In this document: in pieces, positions 1-5,704 of the stretch | Layout of the letters: each line of letters opens with the position of its first letter | How positions within the stretch are numbered: position 1 is the stretch's first letter | DNA from: Xanthobacteraceae bacterium | GTDB taxonomy: Bacteria; Pseudomonadota; Alphaproteobacteria; Rhizobiales; Xanthobacteraceae | DNA: 9,378 nt | NCBI GenBank assembly: GCA_030043175.1 | Contig: JASHYD010000302.1 | Coordinates: 1-9,378 of the forward strand | Direction of reading: 5' to 3' | The notes under the pieces: generated by a model | The model's input: only the letters and a program-made list of their open reading frames with translations | Database searches by the model: none | What the model was told of the DNA's origin: nothing | Made by a program: the position numbers and the translations under genes

Positions 1-2
1 TT

Positions 3-31
3 AAAAAAAATGACCCCGCTAAGCAGCGGGG
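3..31 (-). terminator. Rho-independent terminator, minus strand
   Basis: A perfect 7-bp stem (CCCCGCT at 14-20, AGCGGGG at 25-31) closes a 4-base loop. On the minus strand it is followed within three bases by eight T residues (the A-run at 3-10). On the plus strand no T-run follows, so it terminates leftward transcription. No convincing minus-strand gene ends just before it inside the window, so the transcript it ends is unknown. Confidence 0.8.
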
Positions 32-435
32 CCAAGTCGAAAGGAAGTACGATACTCACACAGACAACGTGCATTGAGGGACAACGATCCCTCCTCCGCC
101 TGTGATTTTGAGCCAAAGATTTACGCTAACGCGCCAGAGCAAAAAACGCGTAGACGGCTCGCGTCGCCGTTTATGGGCTCTCCATCCTACGAACCAATCT
201 TCATGCTGCCACCCAAAACCATTGCGCTGCACCGAGATCCCCGTTACCGACCGCGCCCCGGCCACCGGGCGCGGCTACCGGGCGCACCGCGATCCGCCGC
301 GCGGCCTTGCGTCCGATAAGGAGCCCTCTCGTCTGCGCCGTATGACTGGCGCGTTTGAGCAAACGTTTGGCTGAAAATCGCAAGACGAAATCGAGCGGTC
401 TCAAGTAAAAGCTCCTCATCCAAGCAAAACCAACG
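32..435. other. Intergenic stretch without a convincing gene
   Basis: Several overlapping frames are open on both strands, but none has a good ribosome-binding site or recognisable protein. Structure seen: a perfect 6-bp hairpin GAGGGA/TCCCTC at 76-93, and a 14-bp dyad CGTTTG-AG-CAAACG at 352-365 that runs into the palindrome AAACGTTT (361-368), about 85 bases before the rlpA start and so possibly an operator. The 14-mer CGAAAGGAAGTACG at 38-51 recurs at 434-447, where it carries the rlpA ribosome-binding site. The minus strand could encode a short RNA ending at the terminator at 3-31. Confidence 0.4.
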
Positions 436-443
436 AAAGGAAG
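436..443 (+). promoter_or_regulatory. Ribosome-binding site deciding the TTG start of rlpA
   Basis: AAAGGAAG lies about seven to eight bases before the TTG at 450. No ATG or GTG lies at a comparable distance in frame, and the residues after the TTG give a typical basic signal-peptide start. This supports TTG as the real initiator. Confidence 0.65.
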
Positions 444-449
444 TACGTT

Positions 450-899
450 TTGAGAAATCAAAACACGACATATCGTCGTTCCGTCAAGGCCGCTGCTCTC
501 ACCGCAGCGCTCGCGTGCGTGTTCGCGGCAGGAGCTGAGATCAGATCGTCGTCAGCCGCCCAGCTGACGTATTTCCACCGCAACGGAAAGCTCCATCTGG
601 TGAACGCCGACCATAACGGCGGCTTGCAGGGAATCGCTTCGGTCTACCACGACCGCATCACCGCGAACGGTGAACACATGGACCCGAACGCCATGACGGC
701 CGCCCACAAATCGCTGCCAATGGGCAGCAGGGTCACGGTCTTCAACAAGCGTAACGGCCGCTCTGTGACGGTGCGAATCAACGATCGTGGCCCATACGTA
801 ACCGGGCGCGTGATCGACCTCAGCCCAGGAGCTGCGCGCGTCCTCGGCGTCGACGGGCTCGCACAGGTGTCGCTGCAGGTCAACGGCCGTTCGAGCTAA
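450..899 (+). CDS. rlpA: RlpA-like septal ring lytic transglycosylase (double-psi beta-barrel protein), secreted
   Basis: The 149-residue product begins with a basic n-region and a hydrophobic stretch (residues about 11-36) ending in Ala-rich sequence, a signal peptide for export to the periplasm. Residues about 61-144 form the RlpA double-psi beta-barrel: GIASVYHD, then TANGEHMDPNAMTAAHKSLP, a GSRVTV strand, VRINDRGPYV and GRVIDLSPGAA. The acidic residues of the NGE (E75) and NDRGP (D112) motifs, associated with catalysis in active RlpA proteins, are kept. Family members cleave peptidoglycan, preferring glycan strands stripped of stem peptides, and help separate daughter cells. There is no C-terminal SPOR domain and no obvious lipobox, so this is a short soluble form. 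It starts at TTG behind a good ribosome-binding site and is followed by its own terminator, so it is probably monocistronic. The gene symbol denotes the family. Confidence 0.88.
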   Translation: MRNQNTTYRRSVKAAALTAALACVFAAGAEIRSSSAAQLTYFHRNGKLHLVNADHNGGLQGIASVYHDRITANGEHMDPNAMTAAHKSLPMGSRVTVFNKRNGRSVTVRINDRGPYVTGRVIDLSPGAARVLGVDGLAQVSLQVNGRSS

Positions 900-957
900 T
901 TAGACCGCGCTAAGCTTGCGAGTTAGCCCCGGACCCCTCGTCCCGGACTGACACACA

Positions 958-994
958 GCCGCTCCCGGCAACCAACCGGGGGCGGCGTCCGTTT
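958..994 (+). terminator. Rho-independent terminator of rlpA
   Basis: An 11-bp stem (958-968 with 976-986, one G-T pair) closes a 7-base loop and is followed by GTCCGTTTT. The T-run is short, but the stem is strong and lies about 60 bases after the rlpA stop. It also covers the TTG at 994, which argues against that codon starting the next reading frame. Confidence 0.65.
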
Positions 995-999
995 TGCAG

Positions 1000-1332
1000 C
1001 TCACGCCAGAACCCGCTTTTGGCCGCATCTACGAGGAACACCCCGAAGCCACCCGGCTTTGGTCCGTGAACACCAGTCCATACCCAGCTCCTCCTCCTAG
1101 CAACGGTGTCTTGCCAAATCACTGGAAGAGGCGAAACAGCAGTTCAAGTATCGATTATCGATATGAAGAGCTGATAAACGAGCAAGAATACAAGCAGTTC
1201 GCGATCGACGAATCGCAAAAGCGCAAAACTGATCCGCAGTGGTACGCCTTTGCGCCATTCCGCGATGGTCAGACCGGCGAACGCGATCTGCGGTTCGGCC
1301 TTGGAAATGAAGGCGAGGCGACTGATATCTGA
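1000..1332 (+). pseudogene. Remnant of a small GRIY...EEAK..F-type hypothetical protein with two compensating frameshifts
   Basis: The frame reads FGRIYEEHPEATRLWSVN and a proline-rich PYPAPPPSNG stretch. Near 1107 the coding sense moves to another frame, giving LAKSLEEAKQQFKYR, and near 1148 it returns to the first frame as YRYEELINEQEYKQF, ending at 1332. The second shift coincides with a tandem TATCGAT-TATCGAT; removing one copy joins QQFK to YRYEELINE. The first fits loss of one base. The net change is +6, so the frame stays open but about 15 residues are scrambled. From memory, rhizobial small proteins share the GRIY start and the SLEEAK..F motif; their function is unknown to me. No proper start codon is seen, and the only upstream candidate (TTG 994) is inside the rlpA terminator, so the 5' end is probably lost as well. 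Confidence 0.5.
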
Positions 1333-1353
1333 GGCTCCTCAACATGCGTGCCA

Positions 1354-1524
1354 ATGGACGCTATGACATGCGGCCGCTGTCGCAAGCGGTGGGCTATCTG
1401 GCTCGCCTACGATGAAACGCTGACGGAAAAAGAACTGGAGGACTCCGGAGGCCTGGCTTCGAGTTTAACGACCCGGCAGGATAGGCCGACCGATCACCGC
1501 GGCGGCGTGGAGCTTGGTGCGTAG
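1354..1524 (+). CDS. Possible 56-residue CxxC protein, hypothetical
   Basis: ATG at 1354 opens a 56-residue frame, in the same frame as and 21 bases beyond the stop of the preceding remnant. Its start reads MDAMTCGRCRKRWAIWLAYD followed by an acidic TLTEKELED stretch; the tail is low in recognisable sequence. The TCGRC knuckle next to RWAIWLAYDE resembles the start of a small zinc-ribbon or DNA-associated protein, but only one Cys pair is present, so metal binding would need a partner. A weak GAGG lies at 1331-1334, too far for a good ribosome-binding site. It may be a truncated remnant. I do not recognise a named family. Confidence 0.35.
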   Translation: MDAMTCGRCRKRWAIWLAYDETLTEKELEDSGGLASSLTTRQDRPTDHRGGVELGA

Positions 1525-1754
1525 TTTTGCGCACGCCGATTTGGTGGCTCGCCGGGAGGGGGCTGCCGGGAGGCGCGCACACAACTTGGGGGTGGTCGGC
1601 CGGTTCAGGGACCCCGCCCCGGTCTACCAAAAAGAAGATTGGCGGCGGTGTTGGGATGCGCGGGGGCGTCGTTCTGCTACGATGTAGCGGCGCTTAGGGA
1701 GGAGGCGATGGCGAGATGGAGGGTTGCTGCCATACCGGGGATCTCTGATTGCAA
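1525..1754. other. Non-coding stretch with small hairpins, upstream flank of the structured RNA
   Basis: No reading frame with coding character was found on either strand. Short hairpins are present, for example GTGCG/CGCAC around 1517-1536 and GCTAC-GAT-GTAGC around 1674-1690. If the RNA at 1755-1963 is an omega-type RNA, any guide segment would be expected at its 5' side, inside this stretch. Confidence 0.3.
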
Positions 1755-1963
1755 GGCACCCGGACGGCTCTAGGTCGTCCGCCGGACCACCGAATGGTGA
1801 AAAGTCAGCATGTAAACAGCGGAGCCCCGGCCCTTGGGGAGTGAACTGTGTAGCCCGGGCCGAGGCTGCGTGAGCCTCTTGAGGCTAGGTCACGCAGCAA
1901 CCCAACGCCGACGACAGCGGCGGCGTTCCGGTCGGCCGAGATGCCCAGGCGCCTCGGGCGCCT
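1755..1963 (+). ncRNA. Structured RNA resembling HEARO/omega RNA (IscB/IsrB-associated), apparently orphan
   Basis: The segment is built of successive stems: GGACGGC/GTCGTCC enclosed by CCGG/CCGG (about 1760-1785); CACC-GAAT-GGTG (1788-1799); ACAG (1816-1819) with CTGT (1846-1849) enclosing CCCC/GGGG, with purine-rich internal-loop sides CGGAG and AGTGAA; an 8-bp CTGCGTGA/TCACGCAG stem (1866-1897) capped by GCCTC/GAGGC; AACGCCG/CGGCGTT (1904-1927); and AGGCGCC-TCG-GGCGCCT (1947-1963). Loop GGCCC (1829-1833) can pair with GGGCC (1857-1861), a pseudoknot. The arrangement and the unpaired GTGAAAAGTC and GAGTGAA stretches recall HEARO RNAs, which lie on the same strand just before IscB or IsrB genes and serve as guide scaffolds. 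That identification is from memory. No IscB/IsrB motif appears in any downstream plus frame. Alternatives are a group II intron fragment or an undescribed structured RNA. Confidence 0.5.
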
Positions 1964-2175
1964 CTTCCCGTTATGGCGAGGTTTAAACCGCCGCCGGAAA
2001 CTGAACGTCGATTTGGATACTACTGGACGGCAAAGGGCCAGGCTGGACGCTCGACCAGATCCGGGAAATTTGGCGGTGAGAGGCAGCGCGGAAGCCCCGA
2101 TCGCGCGTTCAATTCGAAGACATCGGGCCGAGGCTGCAAGACCATTGAAACCATCGTGCGCAAGCGCCGAGGTTC
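1964..2175. other. Stretch without a recognisable gene, downstream flank of the structured RNA
   Basis: Plus-strand frames are open here (for example from ATG 1973, with an Arg/Gly/Ser-rich translation), but they show no RuvC, HNH or other domain motif. They overlap antisense to the better-supported minus-strand remnant beyond 2176. A 10-bp palindrome GGTTTAAACC lies at about 1980-1989, flanked by GGCG and CCGCC. This is where an IscB/IsrB gene would be expected to start if the RNA were a complete element. Confidence 0.3.
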
Positions 2176-2441
2176 TCAGCCAACCTGGTATTGCCGGGCA
2201 CGAAGCAAAGCTTGCCGGTTGCCCCGCCGATTCGAAAATGGATTGCTCCCGAACCGGTCGGCCACAAACCGCACGCAACCGCCGTGCACCGGTCAACTTC
2301 ACGTGCCTGGCAGTAACAGCAATCCAGACACTTCTCGCGGATCACATCGAGCAGCGGCGCAGGCGGATGAACCCGCTCCAGCAAGGCTCGCTCGAGCTTC
2401 CGGGTGTCAGATTGGAGGATGAGCTCGAGCGACGCCGGCAT
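2176..2441 (-). pseudogene. Frameshifted Cys-rich KCLDCC...LWPYR small protein
   Basis: Reading leftward from 2441, the frame gives LERALLERVHPPAPLLDVIR, then EKCLDCCYC, EVDRCTAVACGLWP. It then loses sense. Inserting one base between 2258 and 2259 gives LWPYRFGSNPFSNRRGN and a stop at 2176-2178. From memory, many rhizobial small proteins carry IRxKCLDC, a second Cys pair, and xLWPYRxGxNPF at the end; the recovered sequence matches this order exactly. The spaced Cys residues suggest a small zinc-binding protein. Function is unknown; such genes often sit in prophage-like or accessory regions. The single missing base makes the present copy a pseudogene unless it is a sequencing error. The N-terminal boundary is uncertain. 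Confidence 0.62.
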
Positions 2442-2689
2442 CCCGAAGGGTTGTACACGTTGGTGTACGCGCTCCGGCTCAGGCTGGCGTTGTCAGCCTT
2501 CGTGGCCGCTAGTGCGCCAGAAGCGGTGGCAAGGAGCGACTCGCAGTGGACTTGCCCGTGGAGGCCGGAACAACCGCGTCGCGGATTCACGCGGTCGAGC
2601 GCCTGCCGCATTCAAGCGGACAACCACGCCTGTTTGAAGGTTAAAATTCCCAGTTCGCTACCGCAAGCAAGAAAGATCGTTGAAAAGAT
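2442..2689. other. No recognisable gene
   Basis: Frames on both strands remain open because of the high GC content, but no frame gives a recognisable protein or a start with a ribosome-binding site. This stretch separates two minus-strand gene remnants and is probably degraded coding DNA. Confidence 0.3.
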
Positions 2690-2860
2690 TGCGGTGTGGA
2701 TGATCCTGCCCAGGCTGACATCGCTTCCCAGTCCCTTCGGGACGACACGAGCGCATCGAATGCCACCAATAAGCGGTCGTCTTTGGTGAGCTTGTTGAAA
2801 AAGGTGAACCGGAGTGGAATGAACTGGACGGTTGGCGCTGTCGACCTTCTTCGAGACGAT
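2690..2860 (-). pseudogene. Internal fragment of a COG2251/TM0106-like RecB-family nuclease
   Basis: Reading leftward, three frames together give VSKKVDSANRPV (from about 2857), FIPLRFTFFNKLTKDDRLL and VAFDALV, and then SDVSLGRIIH (to about 2695). The order PIRFxxxxKLTKDDxLLxAFDALV followed by a SLGKIIHG-like motif is what I remember from TM0106-family RecB-like putative nucleases (PD-(D/E)XK fold, COG2251). Each join needs a frame change, so at least two indels are present, and neither end of the gene is visible. The protein family is predicted to cut DNA; this piece lacks its catalytic core and cannot be functional. Assignment is from motif memory only. Confidence 0.4.
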
Positions 2861-2869
2861 GCCCTCGTT

Positions 2870-2886
2870 GCCACCGACCAGGCGTT
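2870..2886. repeat. 17-bp direct repeat, left copy
   Basis: GCCACCGACCAGGCGTT is identical to 3787-3803. The neighbouring bases differ on both sides. The copy ends seven bases before the stop codon of the membrane-protein gene at 2894. Confidence 0.75.
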
Positions 2887-2893
2887 CTAGCGA

Positions 2894-3775
2894 TCAAATC
2901 ACGAAGAGGACCAACCAGGCCGCCGTCACCCAGATCACGACGGGCAGGTTTTCGAAAAGCAGCCAGATCGCGACCACCCCGACCGTGATCGTTAGGAAAA
3001 AAAACAAAATATCGACCTTGAACCCCGGCGCAATTCTCGCCAGCAGGGTCGACCAAAACATTTGGAAGAGGGTTGCAAAGACGAGCAGTCCAACGCCCAG
3101 CAGGCCGTTGGGCTCGTAAAGCAAAAGGTAAGTTGCCAAGCCACCAAGGATCGACAGTCCTACCACGAAGTGGAGCAATCCGCGGCTGTTGTTCTCATCA
3201 TCGGCCATAGTCAGTTGCCGTAGCCGCCTGTTGTCTGTTGGGATCGGCCCTGTGGGAGGATGCGTCATGACGGCGCGCTCCCATAGTTTCTTGACGGAGG
3301 GGCGGTTTTTGACAAGCTCCTCGATTCTTTCGGTGTCTTCATGCTTTTGGCGCTCAGCCCGGGCACAGGCGATAACGCGCTCGAGACCCTCGCGCGTTGC
3401 TTTGGCGCGTTTGTTCAGCCCGTCCTGGATCGGATTACTCATTTTCCCCCCGGATTTGCGGCGGCGCGGCGGCCGGAACATCGGCAAGCCATCATTACCC
3501 GCGTAACGGACGATGTCGACCTCGCCGAAGCCGGCAGCCATCAGTAGATCGCGCCAGTCTGCTTTGGCAAGCGCGATCGCTCGATCGAGCTCGCTTAGTT
3601 TACCTTCACTCAACTTTAGAGCCGCGAACTGAAAGCGCTCAATCCTCTCGTCGACATTTTCAAGAAAAGGCAGGTTGTTTCCGCATTGTTCGAACAAAAG
3701 GTTGCGTACGAGTTGCTGTTGATCGGGAGGAGAAAGAAGTGAAATGCGCTTCTCTGTTTCGGCGCTGCTACTCAA
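2894..3775 (-). CDS. Four-helix C-terminal membrane protein with a charged cytosolic N-terminal half, unknown function
   Basis: The 293-residue product has a hydrophilic N-terminal part (1-195) and four predicted membrane helices at about 200-220, 224-245, 255-274 and 276-293, ending in the last helix. Within the soluble part, residues about 44-100 (RIERFQFAALKLSEGKLSEL and ALAKADWRDLLMAAGF) resemble small rhizobial proteins built on a xLKLSxGxLxxLxxAxxLAxxDWRDLLxxAGF pattern; residues 112-195 are highly charged and probably helical. In-frame ATGs with SD-like sequence occur at residues 112 and 190, so the long frame may have arisen by fusion of two or three short genes. The start is TTG at 3775 with a poor ribosome-binding site; no better start was found. 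The gene fills a 900-bp segment bounded by 17-bp direct repeats and lies among pseudogenes. Function is not recognised. Confidence 0.7.
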   Translation of the reverse strand: MSSSAETEKRISLLSPPDQQQLVRNLLFEQCGNNLPFLENVDERIERFQFAALKLSEGKLSELDRAIALAKADWRDLLMAAGFGEVDIVRYAGNDGLPMFRPPRRRKSGGKMSNPIQDGLNKRAKATREGLERVIACARAERQKHEDTERIEELVKNRPSVKKLWERAVMTHPPTGPIPTDNRRLRQLTMADDENNSRGLLHFVVGLSILGGLATYLLLYEPNGLLGVGLLVFATLFQMFWSTLLARIAPGFKVDILFFFLTITVGVVAIWLLFENLPVVIWVTAAWLVLFVI

Positions 3776-3786
3776 ATCTGGGTGTC

Positions 3787-3803
3787 GCCACCGACCAGGC
3801 GTT
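3787..3803. repeat. 17-bp direct repeat, right copy
   Basis: It is identical to 2870-2886 and lies eleven bases upstream of the TTG start of the membrane-protein gene. Together the copies bracket exactly 900 bp (2887-3786), nearly all of it one reading frame. Confidence 0.75.
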
Positions 3804-4025
3804 GCGGGTAACCCACGAAAGCATGGTATGAAGCCGCTCGGGCGCTTATCATGAGCGCGTGGCTTTCTCAGTGTTCTATGGCTCGGTCGCGTAGGTCAGG
3901 GAGGACTACCGTCTGCCCGCGAGGCGCTGGTCGGAGCGCGCGACCTTAGGGCGCGTGGGGCCAGAGGCGTCCTCGTGAACGATGGCTATGAGCTGACTGA
4001 CGCGGAGCTTGAGAGTCTCGCAGTC
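3804..4025. other. No intact gene; degraded sequence
   Basis: No frame is convincing. A plus-strand reading from about 3849 (ERVAFSVFYGSVA, a stop, then VREDYRLPARRW) has coding-like composition and may be a remnant. The minus-strand frame covering 3906-4232 is antisense to the remnant at 4038 and is judged a shadow. Confidence 0.25.
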
Positions 4026-4031
4026 AGGAGG
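4026..4031 (+). promoter_or_regulatory. Strong ribosome-binding site for the broken MPKGPRGEKRP gene
   Basis: A perfect AGGAGG lies six bases before the ATG at 4038. It supports that ATG as the original start, rather than the longer frame running through from 3975. Confidence 0.6.
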
Positions 4032-4037
4032 CCTCAG

Positions 4038-4180
4038 ATGCCTAAAGGCCCTCGCGGAGAGAAGCGCCCCCCGCCGCGTGATAGGCATCGCTATCATGGT
4101 CGCCAAGATCGGGGCCAGGGGAGATCGAGGATGCGCCGAAGCCGACGCACAAGACCTACCACAGCCGGGGGCACCGCATA
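4038..4180 (+). pseudogene. Frameshifted MPKGPRGEKRP-type small rhizobial protein
   Basis: After a strong ribosome-binding site the frame reads MPKGPRGEKRP. The sense then moves to a second frame, VIGIAIMVAKI, and to a third, GEIEDAPKPTHKTY (from about 4118). From memory, a widespread Hyphomicrobiales small protein has the order MPKGPxGEKRPADVIGNAVxVxxIATGEIED followed by a GRKGGKARA-type basic tail; the three pieces reproduce its first half in order. At least two indels have broken it, and the basic tail is not seen. Function is unknown; the intact relatives are short and basic, which would fit nucleic-acid binding, but that is inference. Confidence 0.6.
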
Positions 4181-4394
4181 GCCCGATTAGATCGGATATT
4201 GCTGCTCGGGGAATCAGACATTCATTATACATTATTACTTATACACTCTAGCCCAGGATGCCCCCACTTGATCGCGCTGAACAGTGCGGCGGAGAGGGTC
4301 CGCATGGACGAGAGCCAAAGCTTCAACTCCGCCGACCAGTCCGCGTAGCCGCGAGCCGAACCCCTGGGAGCCGATCGACACATAGGTCACACCG
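4181..4394. other. Gap with an AT-rich patch
   Basis: A strikingly AT-rich stretch (about 4208-4250, including ATTATACATTATTACTTATA) stands in otherwise GC-rich DNA. It could hold a promoter -10 region or mark a junction, but no -35/-10 pair leading to an intact gene was found. The remainder shows no recognisable coding sequence. Confidence 0.3.
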
Positions 4395-4553
4395 CTACCA
4401 ATTGTACCTCATGCCAACATCGCCCGTGACGCAGTCGCGGCGGATGCCGTTGTTGGGCTCACCAGCGGCGAACTGATAGCCGCCCTGAGCATAGAGGCTC
4501 CAATTGGTGCTGAGCTTCGCAGTCACGCCGCCCGCAAACTCAGGGGTAATGCG
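4395..4553 (-). pseudogene. C-terminal end of an autotransporter beta-barrel
   Basis: The last about 50 codons of a minus-strand frame read ITPEFAGGVTAKLSTNWSLY, AQGGYQFAAG, then GDVGMRYNW and a stop. Alternating strand pattern, the LYAQxGYQF motif and the terminal aromatic residue are hallmarks of the final strands of type V (autotransporter) outer-membrane barrels common in Bradyrhizobium and Rhodopseudomonas, where they are recognised by the BAM assembly machinery. The frame continues upstream to 4940, but that part lacks barrel character and runs antisense to another gene remnant, so the real fragment stops near 4553. The passenger and most of the barrel are missing. It is a 3' fragment left by a deletion or rearrangement. 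Confidence 0.6.
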
Positions 4554-4841
4554 TAGCGTGATCATCGCCGCCGTTGCGGTATTGCCGCCCGTATGTGCCA
4601 AGGAGGCAAACATCAGTACCGGGCGGTTCGGCGATGGGCCGACCGTCGCTTTTGTCACCGGCAGGTTTGAAGACGGCGACGCCGAGCGCTTTACCGACAT
4701 CACCCGTTCTTTGTCGCAAGTCGTCGTCTGTTTGAAAGCCCCGGCGGCGGCGCTGCCGCGGGCGTTGGAATAGTCGAGGCAATCCGTGACGGCGGGTTCA
4801 TAGTTCATGCGCGACGTCGAGACATTGCGGGAATGGCATGA
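4549..4841 (+). pseudogene. 5' fragment of a secreted ClpP-like (COG3904-type) protein, frameshifted
   Basis: From ATG 4549 the frame gives a signal peptide (MRSVIIAAVAVLPPVCA) and FGDGPTVAFVTGRFEDGDAE, RFTDITRSLSQVVV. Near 4735 one base is missing: restoring it turns LKAPAAALPRALE into LESPGGGAAAGVGIVEAIRD followed by GGFIVHARRRD, with a stop at 4839-4841. The order VTGRFExGDAxxF, VVxLxSPGGxxxxGxxIxxxIR, GGxxxxV is that of periplasmic proteins with a ClpP/crotonase-like fold (COG3904), where a CASAC...LAG motif should follow; it is absent here. So the gene is both frameshifted and truncated. Its first codons overlap, on the opposite strand, the broken edge of the autotransporter fragment, so a deletion junction lies near 4550. 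Biochemical role is not established. Confidence 0.55.
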
Positions 4842-4940
4842 GCGGATATCGCAATTACTCGGAACACGTCGTGCGGCCTTGTTGTCAAAGACCTTTGAGG
4901 CATTGTATTGTGCTGCGCAACGGGAACAAGGCGGGCTCAA

Positions 4941-5537
4941 ATGTGCTGTTTTTCCGGCGGCGGACGGCGAGCCGCCTGGACGCGCGTGCTGGCCGCGCCC
5001 GTTCTCGTCGCGACGTTCGCCGCCGCAACGGCACAGTCGGTGCGGTCCGAGCGGGTGCGCGACGACGCAAGCGGACTGACCGTCGTCCCTCCTTCAGGGT
5101 ACGGCGCGTCCCAAATCGCTCCAACCAAGCCGTTCACAGCGCGCATCTCCGTCAAGAAGCCGGGCGACCGTGATACCGGGTGTCAAGTTGGGTTTATGCC
5201 GGTGCCGCAAAATGCCGCCTATATGCAGCATGAGATCAATAGCTTAGTGGCCTCCCAACAGTGGCTCGACCTGGCACGCGCCACGCTCACGCCGAACTAC
5301 GACATCCTCGACACCGCCCCGTTCGGCGTGGGTGACATCCGCGGCGTGGTGTTTGTTGGCGACCTGAAACCGCGACCCGGCATTCCGCCGCGTTCCCAAG
5401 ACGTCCGCAGCCTATTCTTCCTTTTTGACACCCCCAAGGGGCGCACCGTGACAGCCTGCGTCGGCGAAAAAGCGAGTTTCGATGCACGCCGCACCGAGTT
5501 CGATGCAGTGGCACATGGCGTGACGCCGCCGCAATGA
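4941..5537 (+). CDS. Secreted protein of unknown function
   Basis: The 198-residue product has a signal peptide: basic residues (GGRRAAWTR) then a hydrophobic run LAAPVLVATFAAATA, with cleavage likely before QSVRSE. The mature part begins DDASGLTVVPPSGYGA, then VKKPGDRDTGCQVGF, QNAAYMQHEINSLV, LARATLTPNYDIL, DLKPRPGIPPRSQDVRSLFF, TPKGRTVTACVGEKASFDAR. Two Cys residues (in TGCQV and TACVG) could form a disulfide in the periplasm. From memory, rhizobial proteins with this PPSGY...TGCxVxF...KGRTxTxCVGEK layout are annotated as hypothetical. I chose ATG 4941 over the ORF's first start at 4908 because it gives a normal signal peptide and has AAGG about nine bases upstream. The gene is intact although its left neighbour is broken. 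No partner gene is adjacent. Confidence 0.7.
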   Translation: MCCFSGGGRRAAWTRVLAAPVLVATFAAATAQSVRSERVRDDASGLTVVPPSGYGASQIAPTKPFTARISVKKPGDRDTGCQVGFMPVPQNAAYMQHEINSLVASQQWLDLARATLTPNYDILDTAPFGVGDIRGVVFVGDLKPRPGIPPRSQDVRSLFFLFDTPKGRTVTACVGEKASFDARRTEFDAVAHGVTPPQ

Positions 5538-5704
5538 TAACAATTCTAAGCAACGATACCGCTGCGCCGGAGGGATATAAATTGCCTTCGTGACCTTCGG
5601 ACACCAGGTGCAGGGGAATCCTGATTGAATGAACCAGCACTTCGATCTCGGCAGCCACACATCAACGAAGCCATCGACGCGATAAAGCCCATTGCCGCCG
5701 CGAA

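Noticed and set aside
56..265. Minus-strand 69-residue frame ending near the terminator
   Set aside because: GTG start without ribosome-binding site and no recognisable sequence; kept only as part of the possible small-RNA region.
994..996. TTG as start codon of the 112-residue frame
   Set aside because: It lies inside the T-run of the rlpA terminator and has no ribosome-binding site.
1640..2180. Group II intron
   Set aside because: I found no domain V-like hairpin with a GAAA tetraloop and no reverse transcriptase remnant; the stem order fits the HEARO-like model better.
1941..2789. Long plus-strand open frame (282 residues)
   Set aside because: Arg/Ala/Pro-rich translation without any domain motif. 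It begins inside the structured RNA and runs antisense to two recognisable minus-strand remnants, so it is a GC-driven shadow.
4554..4940. Extension of the autotransporter frame upstream on the minus strand
   Set aside because: It lacks beta-strand pattern and is antisense to the better-supported ClpP-like gene remnant.
5546..5692. Minus-strand 48-residue peptide MGFIASMASLMCGC...
   Set aside because: It has a hydrophobic start with Cys but no proper lipobox, ribosome-binding site or known relative.
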